In this document: piece by piece, positions 1 to 9,405 of the stretch
Layout: each line of letters opens with the position of its first letter
Position numbering within the stretch: the stretch's first letter is position 1
NCBI GenBank assembly: GCA_020248405.1
Contig: JADCHQ010000040.1
Span: 62,001 to 126,000 of the forward strand
DNA: 64,000 nt
Direction of reading: 5' to 3'
Source of the DNA: Rhodocyclaceae bacterium
Lineage (GTDB): Bacteria; Pseudomonadota; Gammaproteobacteria; Burkholderiales; Ga0077523
Translations under genes and position numbers: made by a program
Notes under the pieces: generated by a model
Databases searched by the model: none
What the model was told of the DNA's origin: nothing
What the model saw: only the letters and a program-made list of their open reading frames with translations

Positions 1-1696
<1,696 letters not shown>

Positions 1697-1990
1697 GAAG
1701 GCAGGGCGCAGGAAGGGGGAAGTCCTCGGGACCGAGGGGTGCGCGATTCTAGCCGATAGGGTGGGGGGACCCGCGGGACGCCTCGGGCTGGCGCTGCCCC
1801 TCTCCCGCGGGAATGCCTTCAATTCAGCCCGGCGTTTGCCGATACTTCCCGCCGCTCCGGCGGGTAGCATGGCGGGCACGAGGCTCCGTCGCGCCGCTGC
1901 CACGCGGCGCAGCAATCCCGGCTCCCGGGTAGGCCCGCCAATACTCACCGATGCGCGAAGACACCCGTGAACCGAGCCGCCGCCCCCCTC

Positions 1991-3250
1991 ATGCAAACAC
2001 GCCGCCGCCGCTGGCTGGTGGCCCTGGCGCTCGTTGCCGGCCTGGCCGGCTGCGCCACCCCCGGCGAGGAACGGCAGCGCGCCGCCCGAGAGGCGGCCGA
2101 GGCCGAGGCCGAGGCACGGGCCAAGGCCGAGGCCGAAGCCAGGGTAACGCGCGAGGCCGAGGCACGGGCGAAGCGCCAGGCCGAACAACGGCGGCGGGAG
2201 GCGCAGGACCAGGCGCGCCGGGACGCTGAGTTCCGGCAACAGTCCGTGACGAACCTCGAGAAGCTGCTGCCCCCGGGCCTGGCCGATCGCGCCGGGTGGG
2301 CTCGCGACATCCAGGCCGCGCTCGTGCGCAACGGCGTGCCGAACACCATAGACAACGCGTGCGCCATTGTCGCGATCATCGAGCAGGAGTCGTCCTTCCG
2401 GGCCGATCCCTCGGTGCCCAACCTGCCGCGCCTTGCCTGGGCAGAGATCGAGCGCCAGCGCGAACAGCGGGGCATCCCCAGGAACCTGCTGGACAGCGCC
2501 TTGAACCTGAAGTCCGCGGATGGCCGCACCTACCGCCAGCGCATCGACGCTGTGCGCACGGAGCGGGAGCTGAGCGACGTGTACGTGGATTTCATCGGCG
2601 TGGTGCCCTTCGGCAACCAGTTCCTCGCCGGCCGCAATCCGGTGCGCACGGGCGGGCCCATGCAGGTGAGCATCGCCTTTGCCGAGACCCGCGCCGGCGA
2701 ATCGCCCTATGCAGGCCCCGTGAACGGCACGGTGCGCGATCAGGTATTCACGCGGCCGGCGGGCTTGTACTTCGGCACGGCCCACCTGCTGAGCTATGCC
2801 GCGCCCTACGACCGCATGATCTATCGCTTCGCGGACTACAACGCGGGCCGCTTTGCCAGCCGCAACGCGGCCTTTCAGCTCGCCCTGAGCCAGGCTTCGG
2901 GCATGACGCTGCAACTGGACGGCGACCTGCTGCTGGGCGATGGACGAGACCCGGCGCCCAGCGCCACGGAACAGGCCGCGCGAGGGCTGTCGGGCCGGCT
3001 GGGCGTCACGGAAGCAGAGATCCGGCGCGACCTGGCCGAGGGCAACGGCGAGGCCTTCGAACGCTCGCGGTTGTACAGCGCGGTGTTCGCCCTGGTGCAG
3101 GCCACCACGGGCGCCACGCTCCCCAAGGCCGTCGTGCCGCAGATCGACCTGAAGAGCCCCAAGTTCACGCGCTCGTTCACCACGGCGCAGTTCGCCACGC
3201 GGGTGGACGCCCGCCACCGGGGTTGCCTGGAACGCGCGAAAAAGGGATAG
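1991..3250 (+). CDS. DUF1615 family lipoprotein
   Basis: Predicted envelope lipoprotein of unknown function. From the ATG at 1991 it begins with an arginine-rich n-region, a hydrophobic stretch and the lipobox LAGC, so lipidation on Cys is expected. A strongly charged alanine/glutamate/arginine-rich stretch of about 50 residues, likely a coiled coil or helical stalk, follows. The globular part has the DUF1615 pattern, including [18 protein letters not shown], a short Glu-Ser context reminiscent of lysozyme-like folds, so peptidoglycan contact is possible but unproven. An in-frame GTG at 1967 would add eight residues; the ATG is preferred because it gives a compact signal peptide. It is divergent from tkt. 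Confidence 0.8.
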   Translation: MQTRRRRWLVALALVAGLAGCATPGEERQRAAREAAEAEAEARAKAEAEARVTREAEARAKRQAEQRRREAQDQARRDAEFRQQSVTNLEKLLPPGLADRAGWARDIQAALVRNGVPNTIDNACAIVAIIEQESSFRADPSVPNLPRLAWAEIERQREQRGIPRNLLDSALNLKSADGRTYRQRIDAVRTERELSDVYVDFIGVVPFGNQFLAGRNPVRTGGPMQVSIAFAETRAGESPYAGPVNGTVRDQVFTRPAGLYFGTAHLLSYAAPYDRMIYRFADYNAGRFASRNAAFQLALSQASGMTLQLDGDLLLGDGRDPAPSATEQAARGLSGRLGVTEAEIRRDLAEGNGEAFERSRLYSAVFALVQATTGATLPKAVVPQIDLKSPKFTRSFTTAQFATRVDARHRGCLERAKKG

Positions 3251-3289
3251 CCGTCGGGCTTGCCTTCGGATACCCGGGGGACGGTCCGT

Positions 3290-3721
3290 TCAGAGAAAGA
3301 AAAAGTACACCGCGGCCCAGGCGCGCCGCACCTCGCGCGCGGTGCCGATCAGGCGGCCGCTGGAAGCCCGGACGTCACCATCCGACTCCACGCGGCCCAG
3401 CAGCCTGCCGCTGGCTTCACGCACGTCTCCGCCGGGCTCCACCGTGCCCAGCAGCGAACCCGAGGCTCCCCTGAGCTGGCCCGAGGGATCGAGCGCGAAC
3501 AGCTTGCGCCCGGAGGAATCGCGAACGGCGCCGTCCGGCTCAAAGCGCAGCAACAGCCGTCCCGACGCGTCTCGCAGCTCCCCGCCGTAGTCGAGCCGGC
3601 CGACCATCCGCCCGTCGGAAGAGCGCAGCTCGCCGGCGAAGGCCATGGCGGTGCAGAGTGCCAGTGCCACGGCGGCTAGCAGGCGGCGCCAGAGGGAGGC
3701 GCGGAGGCTAGGCAACTTCAT
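3290..3721 (-). CDS. Secreted protein of six 17-residue repeats (beta-flower-like)
   Basis: Protein of 143 residues with an N-terminal signal peptide probably cut after AMAFA (about residue 29). Residues 30-131 are six uninterrupted 17-residue repeats, each of the form G-x-(L/V)-R-x-(A/S)-S-G-R-x-(L/I)-G-x-(L/V)-(E/D)-x-x. A 12-residue tail ends in YFFFL. The repeat style resembles the small proteins called 4-fold beta-flower domains, in which each repeat supplies a beta hairpin around a central axis; that assignment is from memory of the pattern. The aromatic C-terminus could be a membrane or assembly signal. Function is unknown. Gene neighbours give no hint: a convergent lipoprotein gene downstream and a PhyH dioxygenase 204 bases upstream in the same direction. 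Confidence 0.75.
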   Translation of the reverse strand: MKLPSLRASLWRRLLAAVALALCTAMAFAGELRSSDGRMVGRLDYGGELRDASGRLLLRFEPDGAVRDSSGRKLFALDPSGQLRGASGSLLGTVEPGGDVREASGRLLGRVESDGDVRASSGRLIGTAREVRRAWAAVYFFFL

Positions 3722-3925
3722 CGCAACACCTGGAGCTCGGCCCCCGAACCCACGCCTGCGCAGCCGTACCTCGCCATCCCGCCCCGGCGCCCGCGGATTT
3801 CAACCTTGGCGGGCCCTTTCTCAGCACCGTGGGCTTCGGTGGCGAGTTTTTCCCTGTACGGCATGGACGCGACAGCCACGGCTGCGAAGGAGGACCCGAT
3901 CAGACTGGCTTCGCATGCAACCCCG

Positions 3926-4732
3926 TCAACCGCCGCGGCCCGCTTCCAGCACCTCATCCCCGCCCATTACCAGCGCCTGGCTCTGCACCGAGCGCACATA
4001 CTCCGGCCGCGGCGCGGGCACCTCGCCGGGTGCGTTGCTGCTGCGGTTGTACACGGTGTAGACGTGCCAGCGATCGTGGCGCGAAAGGTTGTGGCCGGAG
4101 GCGTGCAGGATGTTGCAGTGGAAGAACACCACCGTGCCGGGGCGGCCGAGGATGGGCACGGGCTCGGGGCTGTGCTCCATGATGCGCAGCAGGTCCGGCT
4201 TGGGCACCACCCACAGCCGGTAGGCGGTGGTGCGATCATCCATCTCCGACTCGATGTAGCCGAGGCGCTGGCTGCCGGGAATGAAGTAGAGGCAGCCGTT
4301 CAGCTCGGTGGCCGCGTCCAGCATCACCAGGGCGGTGGTCATGTGGGGCTCGGCGATGCCATCGCGCTTCCAGGCGCCGTAGTCCTGATGCCACTGCCAC
4401 ACGCTGCCGTCGATGGCGGACTTGAGGTTGCATTTCGTGTGGTGGATGTAGAGCGCCGCGTCATCCAGCAACTGACGCGCGCTGCCCAGCAGCCGTGGCG
4501 ACAGCGCCGCCGCGCGGAACAGCGGCGAGGCGGTGGGGCTGGCGGCGTCGTGCACCCGGTAGATGGTCTTGGCCATGCCGCCCGAGCGTTCGCGCACCAG
4601 GTGGTCGGTGTCAATGTCCTGAATGCGGCGCAGCTCCGCCTTCATGGCGGCGACTTCGTCGGCGGAGAACAGGCCGGGGAGGACGAGGTAGCCGTCCTGG
4701 TGGTACTGGCTGACTTGCTGGGGGGTGAGCAT
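3926..4732 (-). CDS. Phytanoyl-CoA dioxygenase (PhyH) family protein
   Basis: Predicted Fe(II)/2-oxoglutarate-dependent oxygenase of 268 residues; the family hydroxylates small molecules and acyl chains. The iron triad can be read as His115 and Asp117 in WHQDYG and the distal His210 in ILHASGHN. The basic residue expected to hold 2-oxoglutarate is likely Arg221 in SRHDRW. The WHQDYG context resembles ectoine hydroxylase-like members, but nothing nearby makes ectoine, so the substrate is open. The ATG at 4730-4732 opens MLTPQQVSQYHQDGYLVLPG, the usual PhyH beginning. It stands alone, with 99 bases separating it from the helicase gene upstream. Confidence 0.85.
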   Translation of the reverse strand: MLTPQQVSQYHQDGYLVLPGLFSADEVAAMKAELRRIQDIDTDHLVRERSGGMAKTIYRVHDAASPTASPLFRAAALSPRLLGSARQLLDDAALYIHHTKCNLKSAIDGSVWQWHQDYGAWKRDGIAEPHMTTALVMLDAATELNGCLYFIPGSQRLGYIESEMDDRTTAYRLWVVPKPDLLRIMEHSPEPVPILGRPGTVVFFHCNILHASGHNLSRHDRWHVYTVYNRSSNAPGEVPAPRPEYVRSVQSQALVMGGDEVLEAGRGG

Positions 4733-4831
4733 GGATGGCGGTGGATAGTGAGCGAAATTGGAGCGAGCGGCGGGACGTTGGTTTGCGGGTGATGTTTCGT
4801 GATGTGCGGTAGATCAGCTAGCCCTCGTTAC

Positions 4832-7800
4832 TCACCGGTCCCGCAACACGCTGAACTCGCGAAACAGCTGAGCCGGGAGCGGCGGGCAAACACGCCAAGT
4901 GATGCTCATGGGCCGGCTTCCCCCCGCGCTTTCCAGAACAACAGGCCCACACGCCCAGTACGGGTCTGGCTTGCAAGCTCGCACGAATAGCTGGAATGTC
5001 CATCCGTTGGCCGCGCTTTCCATATACCGGCGGCCAGCAGGGGTATCCGGGCCGGCGCTGTTCTGAGATTGCCAGTGAAAACGCTCGGTGCTGATGGCGT
5101 AGTCCTGATAGGCGATGCGATCGTGATAGCCCTCGCTCTTGTCCAGCGTGACGAAAAGTAATTCCGTCTTGCGCTGCGGGAGCGCCAGAACACCCGCTTG
5201 GAACGGCACGCGACGCTCTGGCGTGAGCCATCCCACAGCCGTCAAAACCTCTCTGATGCCATAGCGCGAATGCAGGATCAGAGGGGTGTCTTCCAGGCCC
5301 GGCAGCGGCACGGTGCGAAGAAAATTGGTGGCCTCCAGCCAACCCGCGAGCTCGCCGAATTCTTTCACCACAGGTTCGTGTGAGCGAAGCCGCGCCAGGA
5401 AGGTGGCTGGGTCGCCTGTCTGCTCGTGCCGACCATCAATCTGATAGGCAAGCATCTGCAGAAGGTCTCGCTCCCGCTGGGTGGCAGTCTCGATACCGTT
5501 CAGTAGCGCAGGCAGTCGGCTGAGCAGGGCGAGGCGGGCAGGATCGTCCAGGTGCAAGAGGTCCCCCGCGCGGCGGCTGAAGTAATCTTCTTCAGGGCCA
5601 GGATCGCACGCCAGCAAGCCCGCGTCGCGATTCAGCGCGGCCCACCCGCTGCGCGCGCTACCCGTGCTGGCCCGGTAAACATCCCCCAGCGCCAGAGCCT
5701 GGTCACGAAGAAAGTCCGACAGGCGCACGGCACCGCGACCATGTAACGCCGCGTAGCTCTGTAGTTCGCTCTTCATGCGGCGCCAACTCTGTTGCGTGAG
5801 CGCACGCAGACCGTCCAGCACCCGCTCGCGGGTCTGCTTTTGCAGATGGATGTGACAACCCGGCGGCAGGGCGCCGAAGCCATTCTCAACGGCATCAATC
5901 AGCTTGCGCCTCGTAAGCCCGGTAATGCTGGACAGCAGCCGGTCGAAGCGGAAATCGGACCGGTGCTGCCCCACGAAATCGAGAACGAGGCAACCGTCTT
6001 TCTTCGGTGCCAGGCGCAGGCCGCGGCCGAGCTGCTGCTGGAAAAGCACCGGGCTTTGCGTAGGCCACAGCAGCAGAAGCGTGTCCACCATTGGGAGGTC
6101 AATGCCCTCGTTGTAGAGATCCACCGTAACGAGGGCGCAGACCTCTCCGCTGGCCAAGCGTTGCGGCGCACGTCGCCGCTCGGCCGCCGGCGTGGTTCCC
6201 ACCACGCAGGCGGCCGGCAGACCGGCGCGGTTCAGGTGCTCCGCCATGAACTCGGCATGCGCGACCGACACGCAGAAGACCAGCGCCTTGCCACGCCTGG
6301 GCTCAGAAGCAAGGCGCATCCATTCCTTCACGACCAACCGGGCACGGACATGATTGGTGCTGATGAGCCCATCGATCGCCGCGCGTTCACCGGGCTGGTC
6401 CCAAGGCACGGACGACAAATCGGTCTCGTCGTCACAAGCGTAGTACTCGAAAGGGGCAAGCAACTGAAGATCCAGCGCGTGCCACAGGCGAAGCTCGACC
6501 GCGGGGCTTCCGTCGGGGCGGAAGTCGAAGTAAGGCGTCAGCGGCTGGCCGTCACTACGCTCTGGCGTGGCCGTAAGGCCCAGAAGACGGGTCGGCTGAA
6601 CAGCTCGAGCAAACGCATCGAAACGATCGGCTGCAAGGCGATGACACTCGTCGACCACAACAGTGTGCCAATAGGTGGCGCCGAACGTGGTGACCAGATC
6701 GCGGCTTGTGATGCTGTCAATGGTGGCGAAGAGGTGATCATGCTGGACAGGCTCCCGCGTGCCAGCGAGCAGATCCCCAAAGTCGGGATCGCGCAGCACT
6801 TCGCGGTAGGTGCGCAGGGCTTGGCGCAGGATCTCTTCTCGGTGAGCCACGAATAGCAACCGGGGGCGGCCGCCAACCTCCACGCAGGTGGCGCGATAGT
6901 CGAACGCTGCCACGACAGTCTTTCCGGTACCCGTCGCGGCAACCAGGAGGTTTCGACGCCGCCCATGTGCACGCTCGGTGGCCAACTGATCCAGCATTTC
7001 CTGTTGATATGCCTTGGGCTGCAGATCGAAGAATCCCAGGGGCGGCGGCGTGTCATAGCCTTGAATACCCGCAGATTCGCGTTCAATCGCCGCCGTGAGT
7101 GCCTGACGGTGCACGGCACTGCTGGGGTCATAGCGTTGGAACTCGCTGTCGGCCCATAGGGTCTCGAAATGCGCTTGTGCTCGCGTGAAAACCGCCGTCT
7201 GGCCGCGCTGCGTGATCTTCACCGTCCACTCAAGGCCGCCGGTCAATGCCGCGCCCGTGAGGTTTGCGCTTCCGATGTAGGCTGACCCAAAGCCCGTGGC
7301 GCGATGGAACAACCATGCCTTGGCGTGCAATCTTGTGCGGCGGCCGTCCAGCGATACGCGTACTTCGCAACCGGGTAACCGGGCCAGGTCATCCAGCGCG
7401 CGGACTTCGGTAGCGCCCATGTAGGTGGTTGTGAGAATGCGGATTCGAAGTTCTTGGGGCTTGGTTGCGCTGCCCTGGGCGGTGACCAGGTGCAGAACAT
7501 CCAGCAGCTTTCGGACACCCGAGACGGTGATGAAGCTGACCAGAATGTCGATGCGGTCGCTTGACGCGAGCTCGCGGCGGATTTCCTGCAGCAAGGACGG
7601 GGAACCCTTGCCAGCGGTAAACAGCCAGGGCGCAAGCAGGCCGAGCTCCGGTGGCATCAGACTGGCCGGCGTGCGGTGCACCGCGCGCAGAAGCCTGGGC
7701 GGTGGGGCGAGCAGGTCGATGTGAGAGGCGGCAACGCTCGCGCGATCCGCGCCTCCCAGTCTTTGGCGCAACCACACCAGCAGATCGTTCACCAGCGCAA

Positions 7801-8014
7801 GCTGTCTGTGGGCTGCCTCGGCACCCTCGCCCGGCAGGTCTTCAAGCAAGGCGGAAAGCTGCCTTGCGAGGGCGTCGGACAGAAAATCCGCCGCGCCCCC
7901 CGCCACCGGCTGGATCTGGCGCTGGGCAGTCGCGTCACTGGCCAGCAGGCGCTCGAGGTTTTCGGTCAGCAGCAGGTCGTACAGGCCTGACGGAAGGGAC
8001 GACGGGGTCATCAC
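4832..8014 (-). CDS. PLD-like / SF2 helicase / DUF3427 fusion protein
   Basis: Large 1,060-residue DNA-acting protein. About residues 140-300 are a phospholipase D-like nuclease module with a single HxK (His230, Lys232) followed by GSANLTGAAL and LEW. Residues 330-500 are the first RecA domain of a superfamily 2 helicase: Walker A ATGTGKT around 360-366, DECH box 455-458, motif III LTATPER about 479-485. Residues 560-700 are the second RecA domain with motif VI QQLGRGLRL about 660-668. The rest matches the DUF3427 region that accompanies this architecture. Such proteins are often found in defence islands; a phage-restriction role is inference. By eye its base composition is less GC-rich than its neighbours, suggesting transfer. 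No partner methylase or toxin is adjacent. Confidence 0.88.
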   Translation of the reverse strand: MMTPSSLPSGLYDLLLTENLERLLASDATAQRQIQPVAGGAADFLSDALARQLSALLEDLPGEGAEAAHRQLALVNDLLVWLRQRLGGADRASVAASHIDLLAPPPRLLRAVHRTPASLMPPELGLLAPWLFTAGKGSPSLLQEIRRELASSDRIDILVSFITVSGVRKLLDVLHLVTAQGSATKPQELRIRILTTTYMGATEVRALDDLARLPGCEVRVSLDGRRTRLHAKAWLFHRATGFGSAYIGSANLTGAALTGGLEWTVKITQRGQTAVFTRAQAHFETLWADSEFQRYDPSSAVHRQALTAAIERESAGIQGYDTPPPLGFFDLQPKAYQQEMLDQLATERAHGRRRNLLVAATGTGKTVVAAFDYRATCVEVGGRPRLLFVAHREEILRQALRTYREVLRDPDFGDLLAGTREPVQHDHLFATIDSITSRDLVTTFGATYWHTVVVDECHRLAADRFDAFARAVQPTRLLGLTATPERSDGQPLTPYFDFRPDGSPAVELRLWHALDLQLLAPFEYYACDDETDLSSVPWDQPGERAAIDGLISTNHVRARLVVKEWMRLASEPRRGKALVFCVSVAHAEFMAEHLNRAGLPAACVVGTTPAAERRRAPQRLASGEVCALVTVDLYNEGIDLPMVDTLLLLWPTQSPVLFQQQLGRGLRLAPKKDGCLVLDFVGQHRSDFRFDRLLSSITGLTRRKLIDAVENGFGALPPGCHIHLQKQTRERVLDGLRALTQQSWRRMKSELQSYAALHGRGAVRLSDFLRDQALALGDVYRASTGSARSGWAALNRDAGLLACDPGPEEDYFSRRAGDLLHLDDPARLALLSRLPALLNGIETATQRERDLLQMLAYQIDGRHEQTGDPATFLARLRSHEPVVKEFGELAGWLEATNFLRTVPLPGLEDTPLILHSRYGIREVLTAVGWLTPERRVPFQAGVLALPQRKTELLFVTLDKSEGYHDRIAYQDYAISTERFHWQSQNSAGPDTPAGRRYMESAANGWTFQLFVRACKPDPYWACGPVVLESAGGSRPMSITWRVCPPLPAQLFREFSVLRDR

Positions 8015-8124
8015 TTAGCCCTTGGTGGTCGCGTTGGCGCTTTCAGCACCAGCGGCCGGTTTGTTCCCCGCGTTCCATCATCCGGTGAGATCGCGGTCTT
8101 CGGTTTCGGGTCTACCGCCAGGCC

Positions 8125-9390
8125 CTACTCCTTGTGACTCCTCGGCAACGCCACCCCCAGCTGCTTGAGCTTGCGGTACAGGTGCGTTCGCTCCAGCCCC
8201 ACGCGTTCGGCCAGCCGGCTGACGTTTCCGCCGGCGCGGGCGATGTGATACTCGAAAAACATTCTCTCGAAGGCATCGCGCGCCGTGCGCAGGTCCGAAT
8301 CCAGGGAAAGCCCGCCCAGGGCGGCCGTGGCGCCGTCGCCTTGCTGGCTGAGCGTGGCGCCCACGTCCGCCGGGGTGATCTCCGTGCCGCTGGCGGCCAG
8401 CGCGGCGGACTTCACCACCGCCTCCAGTTGCGCCAGGTTGCCGGGCCAGGGGTACATGCGCAGCTGGTTGAGCGCCGCGGTGCTCAAGGTGCGGTGCGGC
8501 GCTTCCTTCGATTCCACCAGCCGGCCGAGAATCAGCCCTGCCAGCTCGGGTACGTCTTCGGGGTGCTCGCGCAGCGGTGGCAGCCGCAGGGTCACCGCAC
8601 CCAGACGGGCGAACAACTCGGGCAGGAACTCTCCGGCGGCCACCCGGGTGGGCAGGGTTGTCAACGCCGTGGCTACAATGCGGGTGTCGGCGCGCAGCAG
8701 ATCGGGCAGGCTGCCCAGCAGCGCGGCCTGGGTCGCCAGGCCCAGGCGGTCCACGCCCGGCAGGTAAAGCGTGCCGCCCGTCCCTTCGCCGGCCGCAAGC
8801 CCCGCCAGAAAGGCGCGCAGCGCTTCTTCGCCCTGCGCCGGGCGCCAGCCCATGTGGCCGCGGTGCAGGAAGCGCGCGCACAGCTCTTCGCCGCTGCCCG
8901 GCTCGCCCAGTAGCAGCACTGGTTCGTGCAGCTCGCGCACGCGCTCCAGGCGCTGGCGCAGCTCGGCCACGGGGCCGCTGCGGCCCAGGAAGGCGAGCGT
9001 CTGCGCGGCCGCGGGCACGGCGGCGGCGCCGCGCGCCAGGGCCTTGTCCACGGTGGCGATGAGCTTTTGCAGCGCGATGGGCTTTTCCAGGAAGCCCACG
9101 GCGCCGATGCGCGTGGCCTCCACCGCGGTGTCGATGGTGCCGTGGCCGGACATCATGATCACCGGCATGGTGAGCTGGCCGCTGCCCGCCCATTCCTTGA
9201 GCAGGGTGATGCCGTCGGTGTCGGGCATCCAGATGTCCAGCAACACCAGGTCGGGGCGGGCGCGGCCGCGGGCGCGGCGGGCTTCGGCGGCGCTGCTGAC
9301 CACGCTTACACTGTGGCCTTCGTCGGCGAGGATTTCGCCCAGCAGCTCGCGGATGCCCACTTCGTCGTCCACCACCAGGATCTGGCTCAT
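8125..9390 (-). CDS. ntrX: NtrX-like response regulator with degenerate AAA+ domain
   Basis: Response regulator partner of NtrY, 421 residues. The receiver domain is intact: acidic pair Asp8-Asp9, phosphoacceptor Asp52 in LLDIWMPDTDG, and the Lys of FLEKP. The C-terminal Fis-type helix-turn-helix is intact (GGNVSRLAERVGLERTHLY). The central sigma-54 activator domain is eroded: Walker A reads GEPGSGEE with Glu in place of the lysine, Walker B reads GGTLYLPGV without the Asp-Glu pair, and the region between them is short and lacks GAFTGA. It should bind DNA under phosphorylation control but probably does not hydrolyse ATP or remodel sigma-54. It lies 15 bases after ntrY in the same operon. Confidence 0.9.
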   Translation of the reverse strand: MSQILVVDDEVGIRELLGEILADEGHSVSVVSSAAEARRARGRARPDLVLLDIWMPDTDGITLLKEWAGSGQLTMPVIMMSGHGTIDTAVEATRIGAVGFLEKPIALQKLIATVDKALARGAAAVPAAAQTLAFLGRSGPVAELRQRLERVRELHEPVLLLGEPGSGEELCARFLHRGHMGWRPAQGEEALRAFLAGLAAGEGTGGTLYLPGVDRLGLATQAALLGSLPDLLRADTRIVATALTTLPTRVAAGEFLPELFARLGAVTLRLPPLREHPEDVPELAGLILGRLVESKEAPHRTLSTAALNQLRMYPWPGNLAQLEAVVKSAALAASGTEITPADVGATLSQQGDGATAALGGLSLDSDLRTARDAFERMFFEYHIARAGGNVSRLAERVGLERTHLYRKLKQLGVALPRSHKE

Positions 9391-9405
9391 GGGGCGCTCC
9401 TCAAA

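Noticed and set aside
1697..1990. Possible small RNA or regulatory element between tkt and the lipoprotein gene
   Set aside because: No aptamer core, no terminator hairpin with T-run and no clear promoter pair were seen; it is probably an ordinary divergent promoter region.
3722..3925. Possible gene in the gap between the repeat protein and the dioxygenase
   Set aside because: Open frames here are short or overlap neighbours in antisense and show no start signal or domain.
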